Below are positions 11,141 to 21,380 of a stretch of 64,000 bases of DNA, in pieces (position 1 is the first letter of the stretch; each line of letters opens with the position of its first letter). A program made the position numbers and the translations under genes. The stretch comes from Orientallactaga sibirica (taxonomy: Eukaryota; Chordata; Mammalia; Rodentia; Dipodidae): NCBI GenBank assembly GCA_036365145.1, contig JAEOAD010000024.1:15266501-15330500 (forward strand). Reading direction: 5' to 3'. Below the pieces are notes generated by a model. That model saw nothing but the letters and a program-made list of their open reading frames with translations. It was not told the origin of the DNA and ran no database searches.

Positions 11141-11720
11141 TGAGTTGACATTATTAAAGAAGATATTTTCAATATAAAGCAAGGGATGGAGAAAATCAGA
11201 GCTCCAAACTAACAATTGTGCATTTAAACACTACACAGGAGGTTCAGAAGATCAGAATTCCAGCCCCGTGATTGAGGCTATGAGTACTGGGGCAATCTAA
11301 CACAACTTTAGACCAATGCTTTATAAACTTACGTTGGTGTCTTCCCATGAGTACAACACCCGCCAAACAATATTCTGCTTGTGATTCCTACATAGCTCTG
11401 CACACCATTTCCAATTTGGGGACTTTGTAATGGGCCCATGCTAAATGGTCTGTTCTCTACTTTGATTCTTGTGAGTTTCCCTGGATCATGTGTTTGCTCT
11501 GAAAACATTTGGATTTTATTCCTGTGAAACTGAATGTGGAATGTAATTTTCAGTGAGGATTGTTGGAAGCAGAGGTCCTCTCTTCCTGCACAGATGCTGC
11601 TATGTGGAGCTTTTGGCTCCTCCATACTAGCTACTTGGATTTCTCCATTTATTAATTCAACAAAAGTGAGGACATTGTTTCTTATAGAGGGTTCCATGTT
11701 ATTATAAAGAAAGGTCAAGG
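11141..11720. other. Unique DNA with a 129-codon minus-strand open frame
   Basis: The minus strand is open from 11718 to 11329 (129 codons with its ATG). The predicted protein matches nothing I recognise. The frame ends at the flank of the adjacent retroposon. In A/T-rich DNA such a frame can arise by chance. Confidence 0.3.
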
Positions 11721-12430
11721 ACCAGACAGGCCGAATGACTGAACGGGTGCAACAGTGGCATGTCTGCTCTTGGGAAAACCAACTGCTCCCTAATTGGATT
11801 GAAAGCCCGCTCTATGGGAGGGAATACATGCCTGGTACTGAAAAAACTAATCAAAAGTCTATGGCAGGTGAGGACATGAGCCTTAGGGGTATAAAGCCTG
11901 CTCTTGTCTGGCTAAATGTATATATTATTCCTACCAAACTGCCCTGAAAGCATACACTTAATGTTCATATTGGCATATTAATGCTATTCTCACTTCTGGC
12001 TAGGGAAGCTTCTCTTTTCAGATGGCGATGACCACTGGGATGACCCAAAAGGCAACACAGTGCTGAGAAGAAGGGACAGAGGAGTGTCTAGCACTGAAAC
12101 ATCTCTGTCACACTCTCCAAGACTCAGAGTCCATTGTGGAAGAGGTGGTGGAAAGAATGTAAGAGCCAAAGGAAGGGTACCACTCCTTGCAATGCAACTG
12201 TCCACACAGAAATTGGCCTTGATATCCATGACCTCACAGTGCCTAGCAATACCTTCACAAGACCCTCATAATAGGAGAAAAGATGATGGCATCAAAATAG
12301 ACAGACTAATGGAGAGAGGGAGGGGATATGATGGAGAGTGGAGTTCTGAAGGGGGATGGGAGAGGGGAGGGAAATATCATGGTTTAATGTCTATAAGTAT
12401 AGAAGGTGTCAATAAAAAAATTTAAAAAAA
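11721..12430 (+). mobile_element. 0.7-kb L1 3'UTR-derived retroposon, copy A
   Basis: Starts CCAGACAGGCCGAATGACTG and ends GTCAATAAAAAAATTTAAA. A near-perfect TSD flanks it: AAGAAAGGTCAAGGA (about 11706-11720) and AAGAAAGGCCAAGAA (about 12431-12445). It is about 90% similar by eye to copy B at 56877-57595, which starts with the same bases. The L1 origin is supported by the purine-rich core at 12134-12167 and by matching sequence next to the L1 ORF2 end near 53900. The 121-codon frame at 12060-12425 is not a recognisable protein. Confidence 0.8.
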
Positions 12431-12445
12431 AGAAAGGCCAAGAAA

Positions 12446-13280
12446 AACTTAAGGAGAGATGCAGAAATATTCCCCATCAATTAACACAATTCAAGACAGT
12501 TGTTAACGAGTGGGATAGAAGTGAGAATTCATCTCTGGAAACAGATGGGGAATGATAGCATACATTCCATTCAGGTTTATGATCTAGCCGATCATTTAAG
12601 CATACATGAAACCATCATTTAAATGCCCACCATTAAGAGATGAATGGAAGTTTGGTGGCTTTGAAGTATTTCTGACTGTGTGTTTCTCTCTAGTCATGAG
12701 TGGCTGCACAGATACACAAAGACGAAGCTTAGGGTTTAATCAGGGTTGTACTAAATGAGCGTGCTAAAGGAACAGGCCATGATGGAACCAAAGGTGTGTG
12801 TCAAGGTGGACCTGTATGATTGGCTTTGAAATCTTGGGTGGTGCAAGGAGAGAGATCAGGAGTGGGTTCTGAAAAGCACGAGGACCAATAGACCCCAGGT
12901 CTTTGGAAGGCTGAACTGTGGAGTAGTGGTTCCAGAGGAGTGAGTTGGGGAGATGGGAAGTAGTGGTGAGAGGCTGTTTGGAACTGAGAAAATTCACAGG
13001 TACTGGAGCCAAGAAAACATGGTTCCAGAGCCATTTTTCTGACACGTGCTACATGCTGATGCCTGTGACTTAGGGACTCTCTGTGTCAGGCTTTTACATT
13101 TTTAAAACTTACTACACAAAGGCGTGACTAAGAATGTGCACCTCTTGTAAAAGCTACAGAGATGGAGTGTTGAGATGCGTGTGAAGAACCTTCCACAGCA
13201 AAATTTCTGACGCTTTAGTAAATGTCAGCACTTCATGTCTATTTCCCAGTAAATGCTTTGAAAGCTGGAGCATCATACAC
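12446..13280. other. Unique DNA, no gene seen
   Basis: Overlapping minus-strand frames at 12764-13045 have no recognisable domain. No repeat was recognised. Confidence 0.45.

Positions 13281-13333
<53 letters not shown>
13281..13333. repeat. (CA)n microsatellite
   Basis: About 26 uninterrupted CA units. They are long enough to be length-variable between individuals and to favour Z-DNA. Confidence 0.97.
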
Positions 13334-13335
<2 letters not shown>

Positions 13336-13564
13336 CACTATGCATTTGCTGAAAGGGAGCAGGCAGCTGGGCTTTAGTGCTGTGGGAGTAGAGATGGAGT
13401 CTCATCTGAGACTTCCAAATTGGTCGGGTCCAGGCTGTGCTTTTTCACTGAGGCAGGTGGGGGGAGAGGGGGTGGATAAAATAAGCTTTCTTACTTTTAA
13501 TAATTCTATTTGAGAGAAACATGGAAACTGAAAATTTGGATGGACAGTATTTTATAATTACAAA
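13334..13564. other. Unique spacer
   Basis: No gene or repeat was recognised between the CA microsatellite and the DIP cluster. Confidence 0.4.
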
Positions 13565-13589
13565 TTTTTAAAACAACATTTATTTGCAA

Positions 13590-13639
<50 letters not shown>

Positions 13640-13812
13640 AAGACATACAGGGAGAATAGGTGTGTCAGTGCCCCTAGCCACTGCAAATGAACTCCAGATG
13701 CATGTGCCCTTGTGTACATCTGGCTTTATGTGGGTCCTGGGGGAATCTAACTCAGCTTGTTAGGCTTTGTAGGCTAGTGTCTTAAGCGTGGGGCCATCCC
13801 TCCAGCCCCCAA
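13565..13812 (-). mobile_element. DIP SINE
   Basis: Antisense DIP with a long (GA)n run (about 13592-13636), GTGCCCCTAGCCACTGCAAA, and a head ending GGGCCATCCCTCCAGCCCCC. Confidence 0.88.
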
Positions 13813-14086
13813 ATCTATTTTTTAAAGTTATTTCATGTTGTTCTTTTAGGGAATATTTGAGATGTGTTCTATGAGATCCTTGGAGAATTGGTTAGCATGT
13901 GTGTCTCACAAGGAGGATGTGCTTCAGTGACCCTGTGTTGGGGTGACTGGGGTGGGTGGACATTTCCTGGCAGGTCATTGGGATGCTTCACTGGCAATGT
14001 TCCTAAGGGAGTGAGAGGGGCAGAGGGTAGAGGTGTTCTCTTTAGTATTTGGTCACTAAATACTCTCCAAGCTGAGCAAGTACAGT
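13813..14086. other. Unique spacer, no gene seen
   Basis: The 116-codon frame at 13864-14214 runs from here into the next DIP, so its end is SINE-derived. No domain was recognised. Confidence 0.4.
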
Positions 14087-14123
14087 GTTTTTTTAAGATT
14101 ATTTATTTATTTATTTATTTGAG

Positions 14124-14174
<51 letters not shown>

Positions 14175-14325
14175 GGGCATGCCAGGACCTCCAGCCACTG
14201 CAAACAAACTCTAGACACATGCACCACCATGTGCATCTGGCTTATGTGGGACCTGGAGAATCAAACTGGGGTCCTTAGACTTCATAGGCTTGCACCTTAA
14301 CCGCTAAGCCATCTCTCCAGCCCCA
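14087..14325 (-). mobile_element. DIP SINE
   Basis: Antisense DIP with (TTTA)n, (GA)n, CATGCCAGGACCTCCAGCC and a head ending GCCATCTCTCCAGCCCC. Confidence 0.9.
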
Positions 14326-14339
14326 GTTTTTTAAAAATA

Positions 14340-14568
14340 TACTATATTTTATTTATTTATTTATTTATTTATTTGAGAAAGAGAAAGAAGCAGAGAGAGA
14401 AAGAGAGAGGGAGAGAATGGGTGCACCAGGGTCTCCAGCCACTGCAACGAACCCCAGATGCATGCATCCCCTTGTGCATCTGGCTTAAGTGGTTTCTGGA
14501 GAATCGAACCAGGATCCTTTGGCTTTGCAGGCAAACACCTTAGCTGCTCAGCCATTTCTCCAATCCAA
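14340..14568 (-). mobile_element. DIP SINE
   Basis: Antisense DIP directly behind the previous one, separated by about 15 bp of T/A. The head ends CCATTTCTCCAATCC. Confidence 0.9.
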
Positions 14569-14575
14569 GAGCAGT

Positions 14576-15372
14576 CATTTTGTTTGTTTGTTTTATTAGT
14601 TATGTATATAGTGTATATACAGCCATGATGGTACCATCGTTAGTCTTCTTCCTAACTTCCCCCCATGGGTAATGTGGGTCTTGCCTTATGGGGTAGCCAT
14701 CAGTTATGCGGGAGAGGCAATGACTCTGTGTATAATGACCCAACTCATGGCTCTAACAATCTTTCTGCCCCCTCTTCCACGAATTTCCCTGAGCCATGTT
14801 GGGTTCATTTTAGGTCTATTTCAGTGATGAGGTTTTGTGAGTCTCTGTGTCTCTGGATATCTGATTTGGTAGGGGTTGAGTGTTCTTTGTGTCTATCTCC
14901 TTCACCCTTGTGCTGGTACCAGGTTCACCGATAAAGCAGAACTCTTGCTCATTTCCCCTATGACTCTGTGGCTTCACTGGCACAGTCTTTTTAATGGCGG
15001 TCCTGTACCTTAGGCCCAGGAATAAGACATACTTCAGACAGAGTCTGAGATGCTCAGTTTGGAGAGAGGAGGAACAAGCCACCATAACAAGTCAAAGCAA
15101 CAATACCAGGCCAGCAAGATTGCCAAACCAGTACGTGAATGTGTCCACAGGGGTCACACTTTGAGAGAGGTAACTGGGGAATTTAGGGTAGGGTTATCTC
15201 ATCGGGATGAGGCAGATGAGGGCAAAAGAGCTGCTTGCTTGTAAAAGGAGCAGATCTGGTTTCTGTGTGATCCAGTCAGTGAGAAACAGCTCACTGAGCT
15301 GCCACAGTGGGCCAAAGAAGTCTTGAAGTTGTTCACGATGGGGATAAGAATATGCACCAACTAAAAAGAAGA
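14576..15372 (-). mobile_element. L1 3'UTR fragment, antisense
   Basis: The left end holds a reversed A-rich tail (TTTTGTTTGTTTGTTTTATT). The reversed purine core CTTTCTGCCCCCTCTTCCAC is at 14761-14780. Reading the minus strand, it aligns by eye with the L1 tails at 50945-51385 and 54995-55455. The plus- and minus-strand frames at 14665-15244 are UTR sequence. The right limit is uncertain because it abuts a DIP. Confidence 0.65.
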
Positions 15373-15377
15373 GAGAG

Positions 15378-15590
15378 GGCTGGAGAGATGGCTTAGCGGT
15401 TAAGGCATTTGCCTGCAAAACCAAAGGATTCTGGTTCGATTCTTCAGGACCCACTTAAGCCAGATGCACAAGGGGGCACATGCGTCTGGAGTTCATTTGC
15501 AGTGGCTGGAGGCCCTGGCGTGCCCATTCTCTCTCTCCCTCTCTCTCTGAAAGAAAAAGAAGGAAGGAAAAGGAAGGAAGGAAGAAAGGA
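15378..15590 (+). mobile_element. DIP SINE
   Basis: Sense DIP with a well-kept head (GGCTGGAGAGATGGCTTAGC) and box-B-like GGTTCGATTC, so the RNA polymerase III promoter boxes look intact. Its tail has become a (GAAA)n tract. Confidence 0.9.
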
Positions 15591-15598
15591 AGGAGGGA

Positions 15599-15638
<40 letters not shown>

Positions 15639-15655
15639 AAAGAGAGAAAGAAAGT
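15557..15655. repeat. (GGAA)n/(GAAA)n tract
   Basis: Purine-only microsatellite grown from the tail of the adjacent DIP. GAAA units run through 15597-15650. The complementary frames here (poly-Lys/Glu and Phe/Leu/Ser) are artefacts. Confidence 0.95.
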
Positions 15656-15800
15656 GTGGGCTTAAAGGACCCTCACAGAAATCAGGAGGGAAAGGGATCC
15701 TGAAGAGAGGGTTACAGAAGCAGGTTAGAGCCATCAGAGGCTAGTTAGGTTAGAATACATTAGAAACGGAGAATATCTTTCATATATATTGTTGTTGTTG

Positions 15801-15945
15801 TTGTTTATCGAGGTAGGGTCTCACTCTAGCCCAGGCTGACCTGAGATTCACTATGTAATCTCAGGGTGGCCTTGAACTCACAGCGATCCTTCTAACTCAG
15901 CTTCTCAAGTGCTAGGATTAAAGAATTGTACAACCACACCAGGCT
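15801..15945 (-). mobile_element. B1 SINE
   Basis: Antisense B1: ATCGAGGTAGGGTCTCACTC to CAACCACACCAGGCT, with a (GTT)n tail on the left. Confidence 0.88.
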
Positions 15946-16489
15946 TACTATCTCTCTCTCTCTCTCTCTCTTTTTTTAACTTTCTGGGAGCAGAAATTTT
16001 GGCAGTTGTGTGCTATGACTGTCAGGTACTCATTATGTTTAACTCACTGCGGACTGATGTCTTATTTCATCAAACTTAAAAAATATGAAGGTTTAAAAAA
16101 AAAAAACCCACCCAACCCAGCATTACATAATTTTATATATCTTTCTTTTAACCATTATGTGCATTAATCACTGCAGAGTAAAAACATTGAACAGACAGAC
16201 GTGCCTAAAGTGGTGGAGAAAACATGTCAACACTCAAAGGATAAATATAAAAAATCTTGCTGTTTCCATCCCACAAAGAAAAGAGCAGTCTTCCCCAGTT
16301 TTCTTCAGGGGACCCAAGATATTCGTCCTCTGGAAACAACTGTCCCTGTTACAGATCTGACTCTACCTCAGGCTCCAAGTTTAATGAAAGCTTCATCATT
16401 GTACATTTGATGTCTATCATGTTTGGATAAATCTGCCCTTTCTTTATGAAAACAGACCTCTACTTGGCAATCCTTGTCAGGAGTTTTCC
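15946..16489. other. Unique DNA; weak exon-like open stretch at 16168-16410
   Basis: A short CT run lies at 15951-15971. The plus strand is open from 16168 to 16410 and the sequence CACTGCAG just before 16177 could be a splice acceptor. No protein family was recognised (see findings). Confidence 0.3.
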
Positions 16490-16737
16490 TTTTTAAAATA
16501 TTTTATTTTATTTTTAAAAAATATTTATTTATTTATTTATTTAAGAGAGAGAAGGAAAGAAGTAGAGAGAGAGAGAAGAAAGAGAATGGGAGTGCCAGGG
16601 CCTCCAGTCACTGCAAACAAACTCCAGATGCATGTGCCCCCTTATTTATCTGGCTTACATGGGTCCTGGGGAATCGAACCAGGGTCCTTTGGCTTTGTAG
16701 GCAGATGCCTTAACATCTAAGCCATCTTCCTTAGCCC
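16490..16737 (-). mobile_element. DIP SINE
   Basis: Antisense DIP with a (TTTA)n tail, a GA-rich body and GCCAGGGCCTCCAGTCACTG. The head ends GCCATCTTCCTTAGCCC. Confidence 0.88.
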
Positions 16738-16741
16738 AAAA

Positions 16742-16935
16742 TATTTTATATTCATTAATTTGACAGAGAGAAAGAGAGAGAGAATGGGTGCCCCAGGGCC
16801 TCCAGCCACTGCAAACGGACTCCAGACACATGTGCTACCTTGTACATCTGGCTAAGGTGGGTCCTGGGGAATCAAACCTAGGTCCTTTGGCTTTGCAGGC
16901 AAGTATCTTAACTGCTAAGCCATTCCTCCAGCCTG
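16742..16935 (-). mobile_element. DIP SINE
   Basis: Antisense DIP next to the previous one: GGGCCTCCAGCCACTGCAAA, ATCTGGCTAAGGTGGGTCCT, and a head ending GCCATTCCTCCAGCCTGG. Confidence 0.88.
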
Positions 16936-18326
16936 GCCATAACCTTCTAAATCCCATCCCAAATGATTTACTTCTGCCGTCTGGGCCCAATATTATAAAT
17001 ATTCCATGTGTCCTCCAAACGCAGTATCCCCAGCTGGGGAATGAACATTCAAAACACGTTTTTGGGAAGGAGGAAACCTTTCAGATTCGAACGATAACAC
17101 CGATTAAAGGTGAAACACCAAGGGAAAGACGCAAGGAGAGGCCAAGCTCAGTACACTTGAACTGAAGGGCTAGTTAGACAAGCTGGCTGTGATCTGGGGG
17201 TTAGTTAAGAACGTGAAACTTAATATTCTCCCTGGCACAGAGGTGTCTGTAGGCCTCCCAGCTCAATGACTTAAGATGGCACTGGGCAGTGTCCAGACCC
17301 CACTTCCAGCAAGTTGAGGCAAAGCTTCTAATTCTGCTAGCTTGAGTCACTGATTGGTGCTCAGGTGGGAGTGGCTGAGAACCCAAATGACAGGTAATCT
17401 TTTGGGGAGGCCAGAAGGGGCCTGGGCCAGGCTGCATCTGACAGCTGTGGCTAGCTATGAAGCATTCCCTTAAGCCCCATTTGAGCTGCATTCTCTTGTG
17501 GCAGGATTCTGCTTTCCCCTCTGCATGCTTCTTTTCTTTAACCCTTACTTACAGAACAAACTGAATTGGGGAAAAAAATGTTATAAATACTGTTTTCTGA
17601 AATCTTGTAGATTGTTAGCTCAAACCTTGTTTGTCCTGGGATGATTCCTGTGGCTTTGGTCTCACAATGTCCCTTAAGCTGGGTGAGCAGAGTCAGCTGA
17701 CTTCCCCTCCTTCTTGGACATCCTGATTGACTATGATCAACTCTTCAGGACCTGACACATAAATTTAGTCTGCTCTAGCCCCAGGCCCTGTCCCTGGACT
17801 CTGTTTGAGACACAATACTCCACTTATCTCTGCTGTTTGTAGATGCAGCTTTGTAAGGTTTAGCCGGGTAGGTTCCTGGCTCAAGAATCTCAATGAAAGT
17901 CTGAACACTAAATGCCTCTGCCACCGGTAGTGTATGTCAGCGCCTGGATTCCATACAGAAAGTGAGGTGGGAAGACGGCAGCGCTAGCATTGCTACCATT
18001 CCTTGGGCCTTACCATTGATACTACTTGGGACGCTGAAGCAAGTTATTCATATGATCAGCAACCCCCCCCCCCTTTAATCCATCCCAAGCAGAGGAGAAA
18101 CATTGAACTGCAATACCCCTTCTTCAGTATCTCTCTTCACTCTCCCTTCTCTCTCTTCCTTATCTTCTTTTCCTGCTTCCTTCCTCCCTTCCTCAATTTG
18201 AAAATAAGTCAAAACTTCAAGTTGCCTTCTCACTAGGACAGAATATTCCAGAATTGAATTCTAAATCCCTGGTCTAGATTATTCCCACACACAACTTTTG
18301 CTTTTTCTTTATCCTTAAGTTCTGTC

Positions 18327-18360
<34 letters not shown>

Positions 18361-18436
18361 TACACACATTCAATCGAAGTATCTATGTCTTTAGAGCATA
18401 ATAAGAGATCAACGTTTTTGACTAGTGACTGGTTCT
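16936..18436. other. Unique DNA, no gene seen
   Basis: A possible old repeat remnant lies at 16985-17100 (CAGTATCCCCAGCTGGGGAA is a phrase seen in old rodent repeats); family not identified. A C10 run occurs at about 18063 and a CT/CA microsatellite at about 18330-18368. Frames at 17201-17491 (-) and 18003-18236 (+) give nothing recognisable. Confidence 0.4.
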
Positions 18437-18437
18437 T

Positions 18438-18670
18438 TTTTTTTTTTTTTTTTTAAGATTTTATTTTTATTTATTTATTAGAGACAGAGAGAGGGAAACA
18501 GAGAGGGGAAAAGTGAGAATGGGCAGGCCAAGGCTTCTAGCCACTGCAAACAAACTCCAGACGCATGTGCCCCCTTGTGCATCTGGCTTACATGGGTCCT
18601 GGAGAATCGAGCCAGGGTCCTTAGGCTTCACAGGCAAACGCCTTAACTGCTAAGCCATCTTTCCAGCCCC
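18438..18670 (-). mobile_element. DIP SINE
   Basis: Antisense DIP after a T18 run; the head ends GCCATCTTTCCAGCCCC. Confidence 0.9.
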
Positions 18671-18689
18671 TTTTCATTTTTCTTTTTTA

Positions 18690-18900
18690 AAAATGATTTA
18701 TTTTTATTTATTTATTAGGGACAGAGAGAGAGAGAGAGAGAGAGAGAGAATGGGCATGCCAGGGCCTCTAGCCACTGCAAACAAACTCCAGATGCATACA
18801 CCACCATGTGCATCTAGCTTATGTGGGACCTGCAGAATGGAACCTGAGTCCTTAGGTTTCGCAGGCATGTGCCTTAACCGCTAAGCCATCTCCCCAGCCC
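18690..18900 (-). mobile_element. DIP SINE
   Basis: Antisense DIP with a (GA)n tract, CATGCCAGGGCCTCTAGCCA, and a head ending GCCATCTCCCCAGCCCC. Confidence 0.9.
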
Positions 18901-19284
18901 CTGGTTACCTTTTCTAATTATCACTTGAAGAAGTCTTCCCATTGCCTACATTGACTTAAGAGTGAGGTTTGCTCAAGTGCATGAATGGCAGCAGAGGCAG
19001 AGCTACCCATAAGCCTGTACTGTCAGCACTCAGTGCTGCACTCCCAGCAATCTTGAGCACATGTTGCATAGGACTCGGCAAACACAGTGATCCTACCACA
19101 TAAGTGATTGCGTGGAGTGCAGCTAAGTTGTCACAAGAGGCAAGCAGATCCAACAGCCACCTCAAATCTCTTCTGGCTACTAAAACTGTAGTGAATAAAT
19201 ATGAAAATATTTGCGTGATACATGTCAGCTTACGTTTTGTCTCTTAATTTCTATCTTTAGTGCTCTATTTTATCAATTCTTCAA
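18901..19284. other. Unique spacer, no gene seen
   Basis: The minus-strand frame at 18956-19165 has no recognisable similarity. Confidence 0.4.
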
Positions 19285-19466
19285 AGACGTTAAATTTCTT
19301 TTTATAAAAGAGAGAATGGACATGCCAGGGCATTCAGCCTCTGTAAATGAACTTCAGAGGTATGCAGCACCTTGTACATCTGGCTTATGCGGGTCCTGGG
19401 GAATCAAACCTGGGTCCTTTGGCTTCACAGACAAATTTCTTAGCTGCTAAGCCATCTCTCCAGCCC
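19285..19466 (-). mobile_element. DIP SINE, tail-truncated
   Basis: Antisense DIP lacking most of the GA-rich tail part. The head ends GCCATCTCTCCAGCCC. Confidence 0.88.
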
Positions 19467-19467
19467 A

Positions 19468-19688
19468 AATTTCTTTTTTTTTTTCTTTTTTAAAAATATT
19501 TTATTTATGTATTTAAGATTGGGAGAAAGAGAGAATGGGCATGCCAAGGCCTCTAGCCACTTCAAATGAACTCCAGATGCATGTGCACCCTTGTGCATCT
19601 GGCTTACATGGGTCCTGGAGAGTTGAATGGGGATTGTTTGGCTTTTCAGGCAAATGCCTTAACCATTAAGCCATATCTCCAGCCCCCC
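19468..19688 (-). mobile_element. DIP SINE
   Basis: Antisense DIP; AAATTTCTTTT at 19467-19477 and 19690-19699 looks like its TSD. The head ends GCCATATCTCCAGCCCC. Confidence 0.9.
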
Positions 19689-19754
19689 AAATTTCTTTTG
19701 ATTAAGACTTGCCAGTCTGTGGGAGCCCAGGGTACTATCCATCTTCTAGAATAA

Positions 19755-19978
19755 TAATGATTTTTTAAAAAAGTTTGTTTATTTATTTGCAAGCAGAGAG
19801 AGATAGAAGAGGGACAGACACAGATAATTGACATGCCAGGGCCTTCAGCCACTACAAATGAACTCCAGGCAGAGGTGCCACTTTGTGCATATTGTTCCAC
19901 ATGGGTACTGGAGAATCAAACACAAGTCATTAGGCTTTGCAGGCAAATGCCTTAATCACTAAGCTATCTCTCCAGCCA
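19755..19978 (-). mobile_element. DIP SINE
   Basis: The third consecutive antisense DIP. It is more diverged (GTGCATATTGTTCCACATGG replaces the usual CATCTGGCTTACATGG). The head ends GCTATCTCTCCAGCC. Confidence 0.85.
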
Positions 19979-20443
19979 AAGAATGTTTTTTTTTTTTTAA
20001 ATGTAAATTTTTTATCAAAATGTGTTCAATAGGCCACAAGTTCATTAACTATCTTTACCACCAAATCAGACATAATTGGAGAAGTGTAGCATATATGAGT
20101 TAGAGAAGTACTCGAAATAATAATGAACCCATTTTGTGAGCTCCATAATGGACTTTAGCTTGTTCTAGATTATGACAGGTTTATCAGTAAAAAATTAACC
20201 TTTTCTTAACAGGGTTCTCAAGCTTAACTTGACTAGAGAAAGTTCTTAAAAACAGCATCTTTCCTCTATCTCTCTCTCTGTGTCTCTCTCTCTCTGTATC
20301 TCTCTCTCTCTCTTTTCCCCTTAAAGCTAATCTGCATAAATTGTTTTTGCTATTTAATCATGGAAAGACATAAGGACATAAGCTATCTCATAATTATTAT
20401 TTAAGTCTTCATGCACTTGTTACTAAGTTTTCTCTACTCATTG

Positions 20444-20446
<3 letters not shown>
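19979..20446. other. Unique DNA with a CT-rich run
   Basis: A CT/TCTCTG microsatellite lies at about 20258-20313. No gene was seen. Confidence 0.4.

Positions 20447-20484
<38 letters not shown>
20447..20484. repeat. T38 homopolymer
   Basis: A run of 38 T with no recognisable SINE directly to its right, so the retroposon to which it might be the tail is not identified. Confidence 0.95.
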
Positions 20485-20486
<2 letters not shown>

Positions 20487-20543
20487 TGTATTTCATTAGG
20501 TAAACAGATTCTGCCTTTTAGGCTTCTTAAAAGTGAATTTTCT

Positions 20544-20720
20544 GAGCTGGGCGTGGTGGCACATGCATTAATCCCAGCACTTGGGAGGCAGAGGTAGGAG
20601 AATTGCCATATTGCCGTGAGTTTGAGGCCACTCTGAGAATACAGAGTGAATTCTAGGCCAGCTTGGGCTAGAGTGAGACCCTACCTCGAAAAACCAAAAA
20701 AAAAAAAAAAAAAAAAAAAA
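20544..20720 (+). mobile_element. B1 SINE
   Basis: Sense B1 (GAGCTGGGCGTGGTGGCACA) with an A-tail of about 25. TSD AAAAGTGAATTTTCT (20529-20543) versus AAAAGTGAAATTTCT (20719-20733), one mismatch. It has an inserted repeat GCCATATTGCCGTG. Confidence 0.92.
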
Positions 20721-20734
20721 AAGTGAAATTTCTT

Positions 20735-20912
20735 TGGCTGGAGAAATAGCTTAGCAGGTAAGGCACTTGCCTTGCCTGTAAAGTCTAACGGATCCAGGGT
20801 AGATATCCCAGGACCCATGTCAAGTCAGATGCACAAAGTGGTGCATGCATCTGGAGTTTGCAGCACCAAGGAGTTCTGGCGCACCCATTTTCTCTCTCTA
20901 CCTTCTTTCTTC
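20735..20912 (+). mobile_element. DIP SINE cut by a B1
   Basis: Sense DIP starting TGGCTGGAGAAATAGCTTAG. Its CT-rich part is interrupted by an antisense B1 and resumes after 21070 (CTCCTTTCTCTTCTT). Confidence 0.85.
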
Positions 20913-21070
20913 TTTTTTTTTTTTTTTTTTTTGGTTTTGCAAGGTAGGGTCTCACTCTGGTCCAGGCTGACCTGGAATTAGCTATGTAGTCTCAGGGTGG
21001 CCTCGAACTCTTGGCGATCCTCCTACCTCTGCCTGCTGGGATTAAAGGCGTGTGCCACCACGCCCAGCTC
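20913..21070 (-). mobile_element. B1 SINE inserted in a DIP
   Basis: Antisense B1 with a T-run, then GGTTTTGCAAGGTAGGGTCT to CACCACGCCCAGCTC. The similar flanks CCTTCTTTCTTC and CCTTTCTCTTC are a possible TSD. Confidence 0.9.
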
Positions 21071-21254
21071 CTTTCTCTTCTTATAGATATTTACAGTGAA
21101 CTTTCTTGATGTCAATTACTTGAGATAAAGCCATGAAAAAAAATAGTGAACCTTGCATGTCTGGTTCTGTGTAAGTGGAGATGGAACTCTATCCACTTTA
21201 GTAGGCTCTATCATTCATAACCATGGTGATGAAATAATCATGGGTCATGCCAAG

Positions 21255-21380
21255 TGTGTGTGTCCGTTTATTTATTTGACAGGTCCTCACTATGTAGTCC
21301 AGGCTGGCATCAAATTCGCTTTGTGACTCAGTCTGACCTTGAACTTGCAATCCTCTTGCCTCCACCTCCAGGCTTACAAA
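21255..21380 (-). mobile_element. Old B1-like monomer
   Basis: Diverged antisense B1: CTATGTAGTCCAGGCTGGCA, then CTTGCAATCCTCTTGCCTCC. The frame at 21339-21623 overlaps it. Confidence 0.5.

Noticed and set aside
11329..11718. 129-codon minus-strand frame
   Set aside because: No recognisable domain and no exon signals. A few frames of this size are expected by chance in 128 kb of scanned strand. Kept only as a note in the annotation.
12060..12425. 121-codon Arg-rich frame
   Set aside because: It is inside the L1-3'UTR retroposon. Copy B at 56877 is broken by indels in the same region, so it is not a conserved protein.
14665..15085. 89-codon frames on both strands
   Set aside because: They lie in an antisense L1 3'UTR and show no domain.
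15444..15744. Overlapping 96- to 111-codon frames on both strands
   Set aside because: They span a DIP SINE and its (GAAA)n tail.
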